The notes under the pieces: generated by a model
What the model was told of the DNA's origin: nothing
The model's input: the letters and a program-made list of their open reading frames with translations, nothing else
The model's database searches: none
Shown here: in pieces, positions 8,885 to 16,455 of the stretch
How the letters are laid out: every line of letters starts with the position of its first letter
How positions within the stretch are numbered: position 1 is the stretch's first letter
NCBI GenBank assembly: GCA_018716305.1
Contig: DVKB01000024.1
Span: 54,191-118,190 of the forward strand
Direction of reading: 5' to 3'
Length of the DNA: 64,000 nt
Source of the DNA: Candidatus Scatomonas merdigallinarum
GTDB lineage: Bacteria; Bacillota; Clostridia; Lachnospirales; Lachnospiraceae
Position numbers and translations under genes: made by a program

Positions 8885-9565
8885 ATGAGTATCAAATCTT
8901 TTTTTCAGAAAAAAGACGGAGCAGGCAAGCCGGGTGAATTTTTCAAAAAGGAGAAACCTACGGTAGAACAGCAGATCATGGAAATAGGGGTCCGTCTCCG
9001 GGGCCTGCAGAGAAAATACAAAGTGGTGATTGAGCGGGAGCTTCGGGCTCTCCGGGGAAGCAGAAGCCGGAAGCAGGAGAATCCCAAGGCGGAGGCCTCT
9101 CTGAAGAACGCCTATTATTGTCTGACCATTGTGAACCAGGCCCAGAACCGGCTCCGGGAGATTACCTCCATGCAGGAGCTGAGCAGAGCCATGAATGAGA
9201 TGGGCTCCGTACTGAAATTAATGAACCGGGTGGCCGGAAGGACGGAGAAGGTGAATACCAGAGCACTTCAGAAGGGGATCAAAGGCATGGAAGGAGCCGC
9301 TCAGCAGGGGGAAGCGGGCATGAAGCAGTTTTTCCAGCAGCCTCTGGACGCCCTGGTGGGAGACGATATTATCGAGAGTCTGCTGAAGGGAAAATCTCTG
9401 GAAGAATGCATGGACGATCAGGAGGGAATCCGTATGGATCCCGCGGACGCGGTTCCTCTCTCCGCGGAATACCTGAAAGAGCTGGGAGAAACAGAAGAGC
9501 CCCTGGCAGATGCGGATATGGAACAGACTCTGGAAGATATTGAGGACATGATCCGTCAGATGTAA
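8885..9565 (+). CDS. ESCRT-III/CHMP-like protein A
   Basis: A 226-residue protein with the CHMP layout. It has a basic N-terminal half predicted as long helices (LRGLQRKYKVVIERELRAL, then KNAYYCLTIVNQAQNRLREI), the segment SMQELSRAMNEMGSVLKLMN resembling the CHMP alpha-3 region, and an acidic C-terminal half (EECMDDQEGIRMD). It closes on a helix ending IEDMIRQM. Eukaryotic ESCRT-III proteins are similarly basic then acidic and end in a MIT-interacting helix. It shares its architecture and the end pattern [IV]E[DE]MI[RK]x[ML] with the next gene. The ribosome site AGAAGGGGG lies at 8871-8879. Expected role: polymerising on membrane or another scaffold, with removal by the Vps4-like ATPase two genes downstream. 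The assignment rests on pattern reading, not a profile search. Confidence 0.68.
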   Translation: MSIKSFFQKKDGAGKPGEFFKKEKPTVEQQIMEIGVRLRGLQRKYKVVIERELRALRGSRSRKQENPKAEASLKNAYYCLTIVNQAQNRLREITSMQELSRAMNEMGSVLKLMNRVAGRTEKVNTRALQKGIKGMEGAAQQGEAGMKQFFQQPLDALVGDDIIESLLKGKSLEECMDDQEGIRMDPADAVPLSAEYLKELGETEEPLADADMEQTLEDIEDMIRQM

Positions 9566-9577
9566 AGGAGCGCAGAT

Positions 9578-10132
9578 ATGTTTGGAAAATCCAGGCCGGA
9601 TCCCCGGACCCGGGAGAGCATGATCCTGCAGTGCAGGGTGACCCTGAGAAAGCTGGAGCTGAAATACCGGACCATGCTGGAGCGGGAAATGCGGATCGCC
9701 AGAGAATTAAAGAGCAAAAATCTCACCAGCCCCTCCAATGTCCGGAAAATGAAGATTAACTACTATATGCTCCGGGAAATTGAAAAAACCAGGGCCAGGC
9801 TGCGGGAGATCCAGGATACGGATGAAATGAACGCCGCCATGAACCAGCTGGCCGGGGTGCTCTCCGCGGTTCATCAGCTTTCTGACGGCATAGATCCCGC
9901 AGAGGGAAGGGCAGCCGCGGGCTATATAGGAAAATTGAATCAGAAGGCAGCCAGGGAGGAAAAGAGAATGTCCCGGATCCTTGGCCGGCTGGAGAAAAAG
10001 GGCGGTCCCATGGACCGGGAAATTCCGCCGGAGGAGAAGGGGGATCCTGTGGAACTTCCGGAGGATTCGGCGGTAAAGGCGGAGCTGGATGAAATGAACC
10101 GGTACGTGGAAGAAATGATAAAAACATTATAG
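9578..10132 (+). CDS. ESCRT-III/CHMP-like protein B
   Basis: A 184-residue paralogue-like companion of the preceding gene. It starts MFGKSRPDPRT, close to the MGLFGK-type start of some CHMP proteins. A basic helical hairpin follows (LRKLELKYRTMLEREMRIAREL, cf. LRGLQRKYKVVIEREL in protein A), then a stretch DEMNAAMNQLAGVLSAV that aligns with SRAMNEMGSVLKLM of protein A. The C-terminus is acidic (PPEEKGDPVELPEDS), ending VEEMIKTL. AAAGGAG at 9564-9570 precedes the ATG. The two proteins probably co-assemble. It directly precedes the Vps4-like gene (10-base gap), as expected if the ATPase acts on it. Confidence 0.68.
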   Translation: MFGKSRPDPRTRESMILQCRVTLRKLELKYRTMLEREMRIARELKSKNLTSPSNVRKMKINYYMLREIEKTRARLREIQDTDEMNAAMNQLAGVLSAVHQLSDGIDPAEGRAAAGYIGKLNQKAAREEKRMSRILGRLEKKGGPMDREIPPEEKGDPVELPEDSAVKAELDEMNRYVEEMIKTL

Positions 10133-10142
10133 GGGGAAGGTT

Positions 10143-11423
10143 ATGGACGGTTACATCGAGAGAATGCAGGCAAAGGAAAATCAGTGCCTGGCGCTGATCC
10201 AGCAGGCGGATCAGGTGCTGGAGGCCAATGGATTTCAGCCCTCCAAGGAGGAATGCGTTTTCCTCCAGCGGGCTGCCAATCTGCGGTATGAGATGGCCCA
10301 GATGAGCGTGGGAGAAGAACGGCTTTACCAGCAGCGGAAGGTGCAGGAACTGAATCAGCGGATCAAAAAAATCGTCCGGGCGGTAAACCCGGAGGTCTAT
10401 AAACGGATGCAGGAAAACGCGGCCCGCCAGAAAGAGGAAAAGGCGGAGAAAGAGGGTAAACCGGCTTCCAGACCGGAACCTCCGAAAAAAACGGGGGCAG
10501 CCCCGGGGGGCGGTGTGCCGGAAGCCACCGTGGAGTCCTGGTTTAAGGAAGCTCCCGGACATTCCTTCGCGGACGTGTCAGGCATGGCAAAGCTGAAGGA
10601 ACAGCTGAGGGAATGCATCGCGGATTCCCAGCTGAAACAGCTGAAATCTTATCTGAAAATGAAACAGCTCCACTCCTATTTCTTTATCGGGCCTCCCGGC
10701 TGCGGAAAGACGTATATTATCGAGGCCTTTGCCCATGAGCTGATGGATCAGAATTATAAATATCTGTCCCTGGTGGGCTCCGATATCCTCAGCCGTTTCG
10801 TGGGAGAAGCGGAAAAAATCATTACCCGGTTATTTGAGGAAGCGGAGAAAAACGCCCCCTGCATTGTCTTTATCGACGAGGTGGACGGAGTCTGCAAAAA
10901 CCGTTCCCTTCCCATGCTGCCGGAGTACGCCGCCTCTCTGACCACGGCGTTTTTGACGGGGTATAACCGGATCAACAATTCCGACAAGCCGATTATCTTT
11001 ATCGGGGCCACCAATTATCCGGATCAGGTGGACAACGCCATGCTGGACCGGGTGGAATTGGTCCGGGTTCCCTTCCCGGATCTGGAAGCCAGAACCTTCT
11101 CTTTTGAAAAACATTTCAAGGATCTGGTAACTCTGGAAGAGGGATTTACCTTCCGGCAGATGGCGGAAGCCACAGACACTTATAACTACCGGGATATCCA
11201 GCGGCTGGCCTCCCGGATCAAAAACAAGATCCTCAAAGAAGTCATGAAAACCTACGGAGACGAAGAGACGGCCCTGAACGCTCTGAAAACCGGAGAGTTC
11301 CGGCTGACCAGGGAACTGTTCCGGCAAAGTCAGGAGAGCTGCCTGCCCACCCCGAAAGAGGATATCATCAAGGCACTGGATGAGTGGGAGGAAAAGTTTA
11401 AAAGAAATCTGGATGAGGGATAA
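10143..11423 (+). CDS. Vps4-like AAA+ ATPase with MIT-like N-terminal domain
   Basis: A 426-residue meiotic-clade AAA+ ATPase. Residues ~1-85 form a three-helix unit resembling a MIT domain (IERMQAKENQCLALIQQADQ, EECVFLQRAANLRYEMAQM, QQRKVQELNQRIKKI). A flexible charged linker follows to ~135. The ATPase core has FADVSGMAKLKEQL, Walker A GPPGCGKT (183-190), pore loop SRFVGEAEK (217-225), Walker B IVFIDEVD (241-248) and sensor GATN (288-291). DLEARTFSFEKHF follows, and the C-terminal PKEDIIKALDEW mirrors the Vps4 terminal helix. Where Vps4 has its two arginine fingers (SRRIKTE) this protein reads AASLTTA (~263-269), so the trans-acting arginines appear to be missing. Role: ATP-driven disassembly of the CHMP-like subunits (inference by analogy). 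Confidence 0.85.
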   Translation: MDGYIERMQAKENQCLALIQQADQVLEANGFQPSKEECVFLQRAANLRYEMAQMSVGEERLYQQRKVQELNQRIKKIVRAVNPEVYKRMQENAARQKEEKAEKEGKPASRPEPPKKTGAAPGGGVPEATVESWFKEAPGHSFADVSGMAKLKEQLRECIADSQLKQLKSYLKMKQLHSYFFIGPPGCGKTYIIEAFAHELMDQNYKYLSLVGSDILSRFVGEAEKIITRLFEEAEKNAPCIVFIDEVDGVCKNRSLPMLPEYAASLTTAFLTGYNRINNSDKPIIFIGATNYPDQVDNAMLDRVELVRVPFPDLEARTFSFEKHFKDLVTLEEGFTFRQMAEATDTYNYRDIQRLASRIKNKILKEVMKTYGDEETALNALKTGEFRLTRELFRQSQESCLPTPKEDIIKALDEWEEKFKRNLDEG

Positions 11424-11437
11424 AGGAGCGCTTAAGA

Positions 11438-12442
11438 ATGGAACATTGGCTTTCGGAATATACTGCCCGGGCGCCGGGATACGGACTGGAGCAGCTGTGC
11501 GGACGCAAATACTGGAAGTCTATCTTCGGCGCCTGCGTTCCTGACCCGGAACTGGACCGGCGGTTTCATGTGTCCCCTTTTCAGGCCTTCTGCCTGTACG
11601 GCCCTGAGGGAAATGGCAAACGGACTCTGGCCCTGGCCCTGGCAGGAGATCTTGGCCGGGCAGGTTACAGTTTCGTCCGGATTTCCGCGGAAGACCTGAG
11701 AGGCCAAAGTGAGACGGAAGAGAGGCAGAACTGGAGTACATTTCTGGGAGAGATCCCGGAAGCCGCCCGGGAGGCCGGGGGGATCTGCGTGCTGGTGGAG
11801 GATTTTGCTTTTTCAGAGAAACCTCCCGCCTTTCTGCGGATGCTGCGCGGCGGTCTGCGGAATCTGCGGGAAGCCCGGGTTCCCTGTGTTTTTTTCATTG
11901 CGGCGGAAGAGGCAAAGGAGCGGGGAATACTGGAAAAAGAACTGATTTTCTGTCCCATCGGTCTGCCCGGTGAGGGCGAGAGAAAAGAATTCCTGGAGCA
12001 GTCTCTGGAGGATATACCCTGCGGGCAGGGATTTTCTTACAAAAGAATGGCGGAGATGACAGAGGGATTCAACTATGGAAAACTGGACCAGGCGGTTTCA
12101 CTGGCGGCTCTGTTTATAAAGCATCAGATCAATTTTCTGTTCGGAAAGGATCCCCAGACCAGGACGGAGGCTCTGGGGCAGAACCTGGCGGTTTTGGAGG
12201 AAAAATCTTTTCGGCAGATTGTGGAGCATCTGCGGGCGGAAAATTCCGTTTCCCCGCGGCAGGCTGTACCGTCCCCGCAGGAACATACAGCTGCCCGGCA
12301 GGTGAAGCCTTATGTCAATACACCTTCCGATGCCCCGGATTCCCGGGATAAAGAGGAAAGACTAAAGAGCCTGGAGGAGGATCTGGGAAAAGGCATGAGC
12401 CTGCTGGACCGCATGGATTCCATGGATCCCCACGGGCTGTAA
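11438..12442 (+). CDS. Degenerate AAA+-like partner ATPase
   Basis: A 334-residue protein with an AAA+-like layout but damaged catalytic motifs. The Walker A is GPEGNGKR (55-62), with Arg where Ser/Thr should bind magnesium. The Walker B reads VLVED (118-122) instead of a hydrophobic run plus DE. The sensor-1 strand is VFFIAAEE, with no Asn. A C-terminal small domain ([33 protein letters not shown]) resembles AAA lids, and a low-complexity tail follows from ~270. Arginines cluster at 134, 137, 141 and 144, near where trans fingers sit in Vps4. That suggests a non-hydrolysing subunit supplying arginine fingers to the preceding ATPase. The ribosome site AAAGGAG lies at 11422-11428. Confidence 0.75.
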   Translation: MEHWLSEYTARAPGYGLEQLCGRKYWKSIFGACVPDPELDRRFHVSPFQAFCLYGPEGNGKRTLALALAGDLGRAGYSFVRISAEDLRGQSETEERQNWSTFLGEIPEAAREAGGICVLVEDFAFSEKPPAFLRMLRGGLRNLREARVPCVFFIAAEEAKERGILEKELIFCPIGLPGEGERKEFLEQSLEDIPCGQGFSYKRMAEMTEGFNYGKLDQAVSLAALFIKHQINFLFGKDPQTRTEALGQNLAVLEEKSFRQIVEHLRAENSVSPRQAVPSPQEHTAARQVKPYVNTPSDAPDSRDKEERLKSLEEDLGKGMSLLDRMDSMDPHGL

Positions 12443-12475
12443 AAGAATGAAAACAAGAGTGGGTTAAAATCAGCC

Positions 12476-13678
12476 ATGAGCAAAGATTTGGATCAAAAGA
12501 AAAATGAAACAAGAAACGGAAGCCGGATTCTCCTGTCCCTGCGTCCGGCAGTAAAGGCCTTGGCAGAATTGCACCGTTCCGGTAAAGTCCACGGGAATAT
12601 TTCCCCGGAGACACTCACCGGACAAAGACATGTCTGCTTCTGCTTTCCCCTTCCGGAATCCTGCCGCGTGAATTTTGAATCAAAGGAATCTTTTTCCTTT
12701 GATGTTTCGGCCTTCAGTCATTCCGACGGAACACAGGCCCAAAGGAGCGCCGGATATATTCCCCCGGAGCAGCTTCTGAAAACAGAAATCGTACTGCCGC
12801 AGTCGGATGTATACAGTCTGTGCGCGGTGATTTACCGGATGCTTACCGGAGAGGAGCCGGCTGATTTTCAGAAAAGAATGTGGGTGGGCCCTCTGGAGGC
12901 GCCCTCTGAACAGGGGGTGATTTGGTCCGTCTGGCAGGAGAAAGCCCTGATGAAGGGACTGGCGGTTCTTGGGACAGAACGGTATGCGGACGGCGCGGAA
13001 CTCTATGAGGCTTTATATGGAACCAAGAAAAAAACACAGGCCAAAGGACAGCTGCGGAAAGGCTGGAGGCTGCGGGAGGAAAGCCGGGCCGCCGGGATCC
13101 GGAGGGTAACGTTTCTGGATTTTGTTTCCAGAACCGCTGAGGATCCATGGGATCTTTCGGAAGAGCAGGATGGAAGCGTTATGGCCTGGACGGATTCTCC
13201 GGAAGAAGGCTGTGATCTGTATATCGGCGGGGAAGGCGGAGTTGCGGCGGGGACGGACTGCTCCGGCATGTTTGCCGGGTGCAAAAATCTGATGGGCATT
13301 TATTTCAATCAGAATTTTTATACCGGCAGCACCAGGGAAATGCAGTCCATGTTTGAAAACTGCGGGAGCCTGAGAGATTTGGACCTGTCTGGATTTGACA
13401 CCTCCGGGGCGGTGAATATGGGTTCTATGTTCCGCCGCTGCCGGAGCCTGAAAGAACTGGATGTGAGCAGTTTTGACACTTCCAGGGTAAAAAATATGGA
13501 GAGCATGTTCAGCGGATGCGTCAGCCTGGAAAATTTAGAGCTGGGCAATTTTCATATCGCCCAGGTAAAAAGAGATCAGCATTTGCTGGATGGCACCGGA
13601 TGGAGGAAGGCAGACGCGGCAGGCCCCTATCTGCGCATCGCCAGGGACTGGCTGACCTCGGCTCCTGAATTTTTATAA
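12476..13678 (+). CDS. Pseudokinase C-lobe fused to DUF285/BspA-type repeats
   Basis: A 400-residue protein, last in the operon. Residues ~18-175 resemble the C-lobe of a Ser/Thr kinase: ALAELHRSGKVHGNISPETL (catalytic loop, HRD Asp replaced by Asn), SAGYIPPEQL (APE-like) and QSDVYSLCAVIYRMLTGEEP. The glycine loop, VAIK lysine and a DFG are not visible, so it should be catalytically dead. Residues ~230-370 carry DUF285-like repeats (MFENCGSLRDLDLSGFDTS, MFRRCRSLKELDVSSFDTS, MFSGCVSLENLELGNFH), usually found on surface proteins, but no signal peptide is present here. The ribosome site before ATG 12476 is weak. The previous gene's stop is in the same frame 36 bases upstream. The missing N-lobe may mark a truncation. 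Confidence 0.72.
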   Translation: MSKDLDQKKNETRNGSRILLSLRPAVKALAELHRSGKVHGNISPETLTGQRHVCFCFPLPESCRVNFESKESFSFDVSAFSHSDGTQAQRSAGYIPPEQLLKTEIVLPQSDVYSLCAVIYRMLTGEEPADFQKRMWVGPLEAPSEQGVIWSVWQEKALMKGLAVLGTERYADGAELYEALYGTKKKTQAKGQLRKGWRLREESRAAGIRRVTFLDFVSRTAEDPWDLSEEQDGSVMAWTDSPEEGCDLYIGGEGGVAAGTDCSGMFAGCKNLMGIYFNQNFYTGSTREMQSMFENCGSLRDLDLSGFDTSGAVNMGSMFRRCRSLKELDVSSFDTSRVKNMESMFSGCVSLENLELGNFHIAQVKRDQHLLDGTGWRKADAAGPYLRIARDWLTSAPEFL

Positions 13679-13829
13679 AAATTTCCAAAACTGCGGGATC
13701 GCCTGGTTTTTACCCTGTATTTTATCAGGTTCAGACTGGTTTATTCCCGCAATTTGTGCTATTCTTTATAGTGGACGTCAAGAAAATAATAGATGGGTTA
13801 CGTATCAAGTAAACAAGGAAGGTGAGCAA

Positions 13830-15794
13830 TTGGAAAACTATACCAAGTACAAGCTGAAAGACAGAGAAGAACTGACTTCTCTGCTGGCTGACAAGGACAA
13901 CCTGTTCCTCATCGCCTGCAACAAGTGTTTCAAGGAATTTGAGACGGTGGAGGAGCCGGAGTGCGAAGAGCTTTCGGAACTGGCCCGGGAAATGGGAAAA
14001 ACCGTTACCGGCAGCGCCAGGGTGGACTTTCTCTGCAACAAGGTTCAGACGGAGAAAAAACTGCAGGACATGATCCCGGAGGGCACGGAGCATATTCTGG
14101 TGGCTTCCTGCGGGCTGGGCATCCAGACCGTGGCGGATCTTACGGGAAAGAAGGTTTATGCCGCCAGCAATTCCCTGAATTACCGGGGATATCACGGCAT
14201 GGCGCTGACAGAGCGGAAATGTGACGCCTGCGCCCAGTGTTACCTGAATATTACCGGCGGGATCTGCCCCATTGTGGACTGCTCCAAGAGCCTGGTCAAC
14301 GGCCAGTGCGGCGGAGCAAAAGACGGAAAGTGCGAGGTGGACAGCAGCAAGGACTGCGCCTGGGAGAAAATTTACCGCCGCCTGGAGAAACAGGGCCGTC
14401 TGGAAGAGTTTCTGAATCAGCCGGTGCAGCTTCGGGACTATTCCAAAGTAAATTTCAAATTTATCAACGACTATGTAAAATCCATCCGTGAAAACCGCCT
14501 GGAGGGGTATTACGGAGGCGTCCATCCCTCAGAGAGAAAGGAGTTCACGGAACATCTGGCTCTTCAGAAATTCCCGGAGCCGAAAGAGGTAGTGATCCCT
14601 CTGTCCATGCATGCGGGAGCCCCCGCGAATCCGGTGGTGCAGGTGGGAGACACGGTCAAAGTGGGACAGAAGATCGGGGAGGCGGCAGCTTTCATCAGCA
14701 GTCCTGTTCATTCCAGCGTCAGCGGCACGGTGACCGCCATTGAAGAGCGGGGACATGCCACCAGAGGCACCTGCCTGTCCGTGGTGATCCGCTCCGACGG
14801 AAAGAATACCCTGGACGAGTCGGTGAAACCTCACAAAGACCTGGAGAGCCTTACCCCCGACGAGATTGTGGAGATTGTCAAAGAGGCAGGCATTGTAGGC
14901 ATGGGCGGCGCGGGCTTCCCCACCGCCGTAAAATTAAAACCCGCCAAGCCGGTGGATACGATCCTGCTGAACGGCTGCGAGTGCGAGCCTCTGCTGACGG
15001 CGGACCACCGGGTGCTGCTGGAGTACGCCGATGATGTGATTTTCGGACTGAAGGCCATCCTGAAAGCCACCGGGGCGCAGAAGGGCGTCATTGTCATTGA
15101 GGACAACAAGCCGGACGCCATCGCCCTCATGAAGGAGAAGACCGCCGGCTGCCAGCAGATGGAAGTGGTGGCGGCCAGGACCAAATATCCTCAGGGAGCA
15201 GAAAAAATGCTGATCAAGAGGGTCACCGGAAGAATGGTTCCCAGCGGCGGCCTGCCGGCGGATGTGGGCTGCATTGTCAGCAACATCAGCACTACCAAAG
15301 CTATCTCCGACGCTATTCAGAAGGGGATGCCCCTGATCCAGCGGGTGGTGACCGTGACCGGGGAAAGGCTGAAACATCCCGGAAACTTTGTGGTAAAGAT
15401 CGGAACCAATACCCGGGATCTCATCGACTACTGCGGCGGCATCACCGGTCAGGGCGAAGTGACGGTGAAGGCGGGAGGCCCTATGATGGGCTTCGTGCTC
15501 ACGGACACCAACGTGCCCATTATGAAAGGATCCAACGGCATTATCGCTGTGGATACCGATCATGCGGCGGAGCAGCCCTGTATTAAGTGCGGACGCTGCG
15601 TGGACGTATGCCCCATGGAACTGTCTCCTCTGTATTTCGCCAAATACGCGGATCAGGAGAACTGGCAGGGCATGAAAGATATGCATGTGATGGACTGCAT
15701 CGAATGCCGGTCCTGTGAATACATCTGTTCTTCCAAGATTCCTCTGGTTGCCAAGATCAAAGCCGGAAAAACCGCAGTAAGGGGGATGAAGTGA
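13830..15794 (+). CDS. rnfC2: RnfC2-type subunit of methylene-THF reductase, with MetV-like N-terminal domain
   Basis: A 654-residue fusion. Residues ~1-205 are MetV-like (CDACAQCYLNITGGICPI, SKSLVNGQCGGAKDGKCEV), nearly duplicating the next gene. Residues ~240-654 are RnfC-like: an NADH/FMN-binding core (GMGGAGFPTAVKLK, LNGCECEPLLTAD) and two C-terminal 4Fe-4S motifs (CIKCGRCVDVCP, CIECRSCEYIC). In Acetobacterium-type acetogens RnfC2-MetV-MetF form a type III methylene-THF reductase, with RnfC2 as the NADH-oxidising subunit. The start is TTG 13830, preceded by AAGGAAGGTGAG at 13815-13826; no ATG fits. metV follows one base after the stop. The rnfC2-metV-metF order is as known from acetogens. 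Confidence 0.88.
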   Translation: MENYTKYKLKDREELTSLLADKDNLFLIACNKCFKEFETVEEPECEELSELAREMGKTVTGSARVDFLCNKVQTEKKLQDMIPEGTEHILVASCGLGIQTVADLTGKKVYAASNSLNYRGYHGMALTERKCDACAQCYLNITGGICPIVDCSKSLVNGQCGGAKDGKCEVDSSKDCAWEKIYRRLEKQGRLEEFLNQPVQLRDYSKVNFKFINDYVKSIRENRLEGYYGGVHPSERKEFTEHLALQKFPEPKEVVIPLSMHAGAPANPVVQVGDTVKVGQKIGEAAAFISSPVHSSVSGTVTAIEERGHATRGTCLSVVIRSDGKNTLDESVKPHKDLESLTPDEIVEIVKEAGIVGMGGAGFPTAVKLKPAKPVDTILLNGCECEPLLTADHRVLLEYADDVIFGLKAILKATGAQKGVIVIEDNKPDAIALMKEKTAGCQQMEVVAARTKYPQGAEKMLIKRVTGRMVPSGGLPADVGCIVSNISTTKAISDAIQKGMPLIQRVVTVTGERLKHPGNFVVKIGTNTRDLIDYCGGITGQGEVTVKAGGPMMGFVLTDTNVPIMKGSNGIIAVDTDHAAEQPCIKCGRCVDVCPMELSPLYFAKYADQENWQGMKDMHVMDCIECRSCEYICSSKIPLVAKIKAGKTAVRGMK

Positions 15795-15795
15795 T

Positions 15796-16419
15796 ATGCT
15801 GATTACGGAATTAAAATCAAAAGAAGCCCTGGCCGCCCTGACCGAGGGAAAAAAGGTTTTCCTCATCAACTGCGTGGGATGCAAGGAGGTACATTTTCCG
15901 GAGCAGGAAGCGGCGGAATGGGAAAAGGAACTGACTGCTGCCGGCCAGGTGACCGGGAGCATGACCACCGATTACATATGCAATCCTGACAATATGAAAC
16001 TGCGGCTGCGGCCCCATATGGAGGAGATTCAGGCTGCGGACGCCGTGCTGGTGCTCTCCTGCGGCGTGGGCGTGCAGACCATTGCCAATTATCTGGAAGA
16101 CAAGCCGGTATACGCGGCCTGCGACACCTGTCCCCTGCCGGGATTTCAGGGAGTTACCCCTCTGGAATATCAGTGCGATCAGTGCGGGGAATGCTATCTG
16201 AACCTGACGGGAGGCATCTGTCCTATTACCGCCTGTTCCAAGAGCCTGGTAAACGGGCCCTGCGGAGGCACCAAGAATGGGAAATGCGAGGTGGACGGCG
16301 AGATGGAGTGCGGCTGGGAGCGGATCTACCGGAGACTGGCCATGCTGGGCCGTCTGGACGCCCTGAAGTGTCCGGTTCAGGTGCGTAATTTCGCCACAGA
16401 CGAGGAAGTTTCCAAGTAG
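15796..16419 (+). CDS. metV: Methylene-THF reductase zinc/iron-sulfur subunit MetV
   Basis: A 207-residue MetV (methylene-THF reductase C-terminal-type domain) rich in cysteine: NCVGCKEVHFP, VLSCGVGVQTIA, CDQCGECYLNLTGGICPITACSK, then NGPCGGTKNGKCEVDGEMECGW. MetV proteins bind Fe-S or zinc and activate MetF, passing electrons to its FAD. The gene starts one base after the rnfC2 stop, with GGGGGATGAAG just upstream. It is strikingly similar to the N-terminal domain of the preceding RnfC2, implying an old duplication and fusion. Confidence 0.9.
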   Translation: MLITELKSKEALAALTEGKKVFLINCVGCKEVHFPEQEAAEWEKELTAAGQVTGSMTTDYICNPDNMKLRLRPHMEEIQAADAVLVLSCGVGVQTIANYLEDKPVYAACDTCPLPGFQGVTPLEYQCDQCGECYLNLTGGICPITACSKSLVNGPCGGTKNGKCEVDGEMECGWERIYRRLAMLGRLDALKCPVQVRNFATDEEVSK

Positions 16420-16455
16420 ACAGATTACTATATTTTTGAGTAGGAGCAATGTAAA

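Noticed and set aside
13679..13829. Promoter for rnfC2 around TATAGT at 13767
   Set aside because: A reasonable -10 exists, but no -35 at a usable distance could be found, so it is not listed as a feature.
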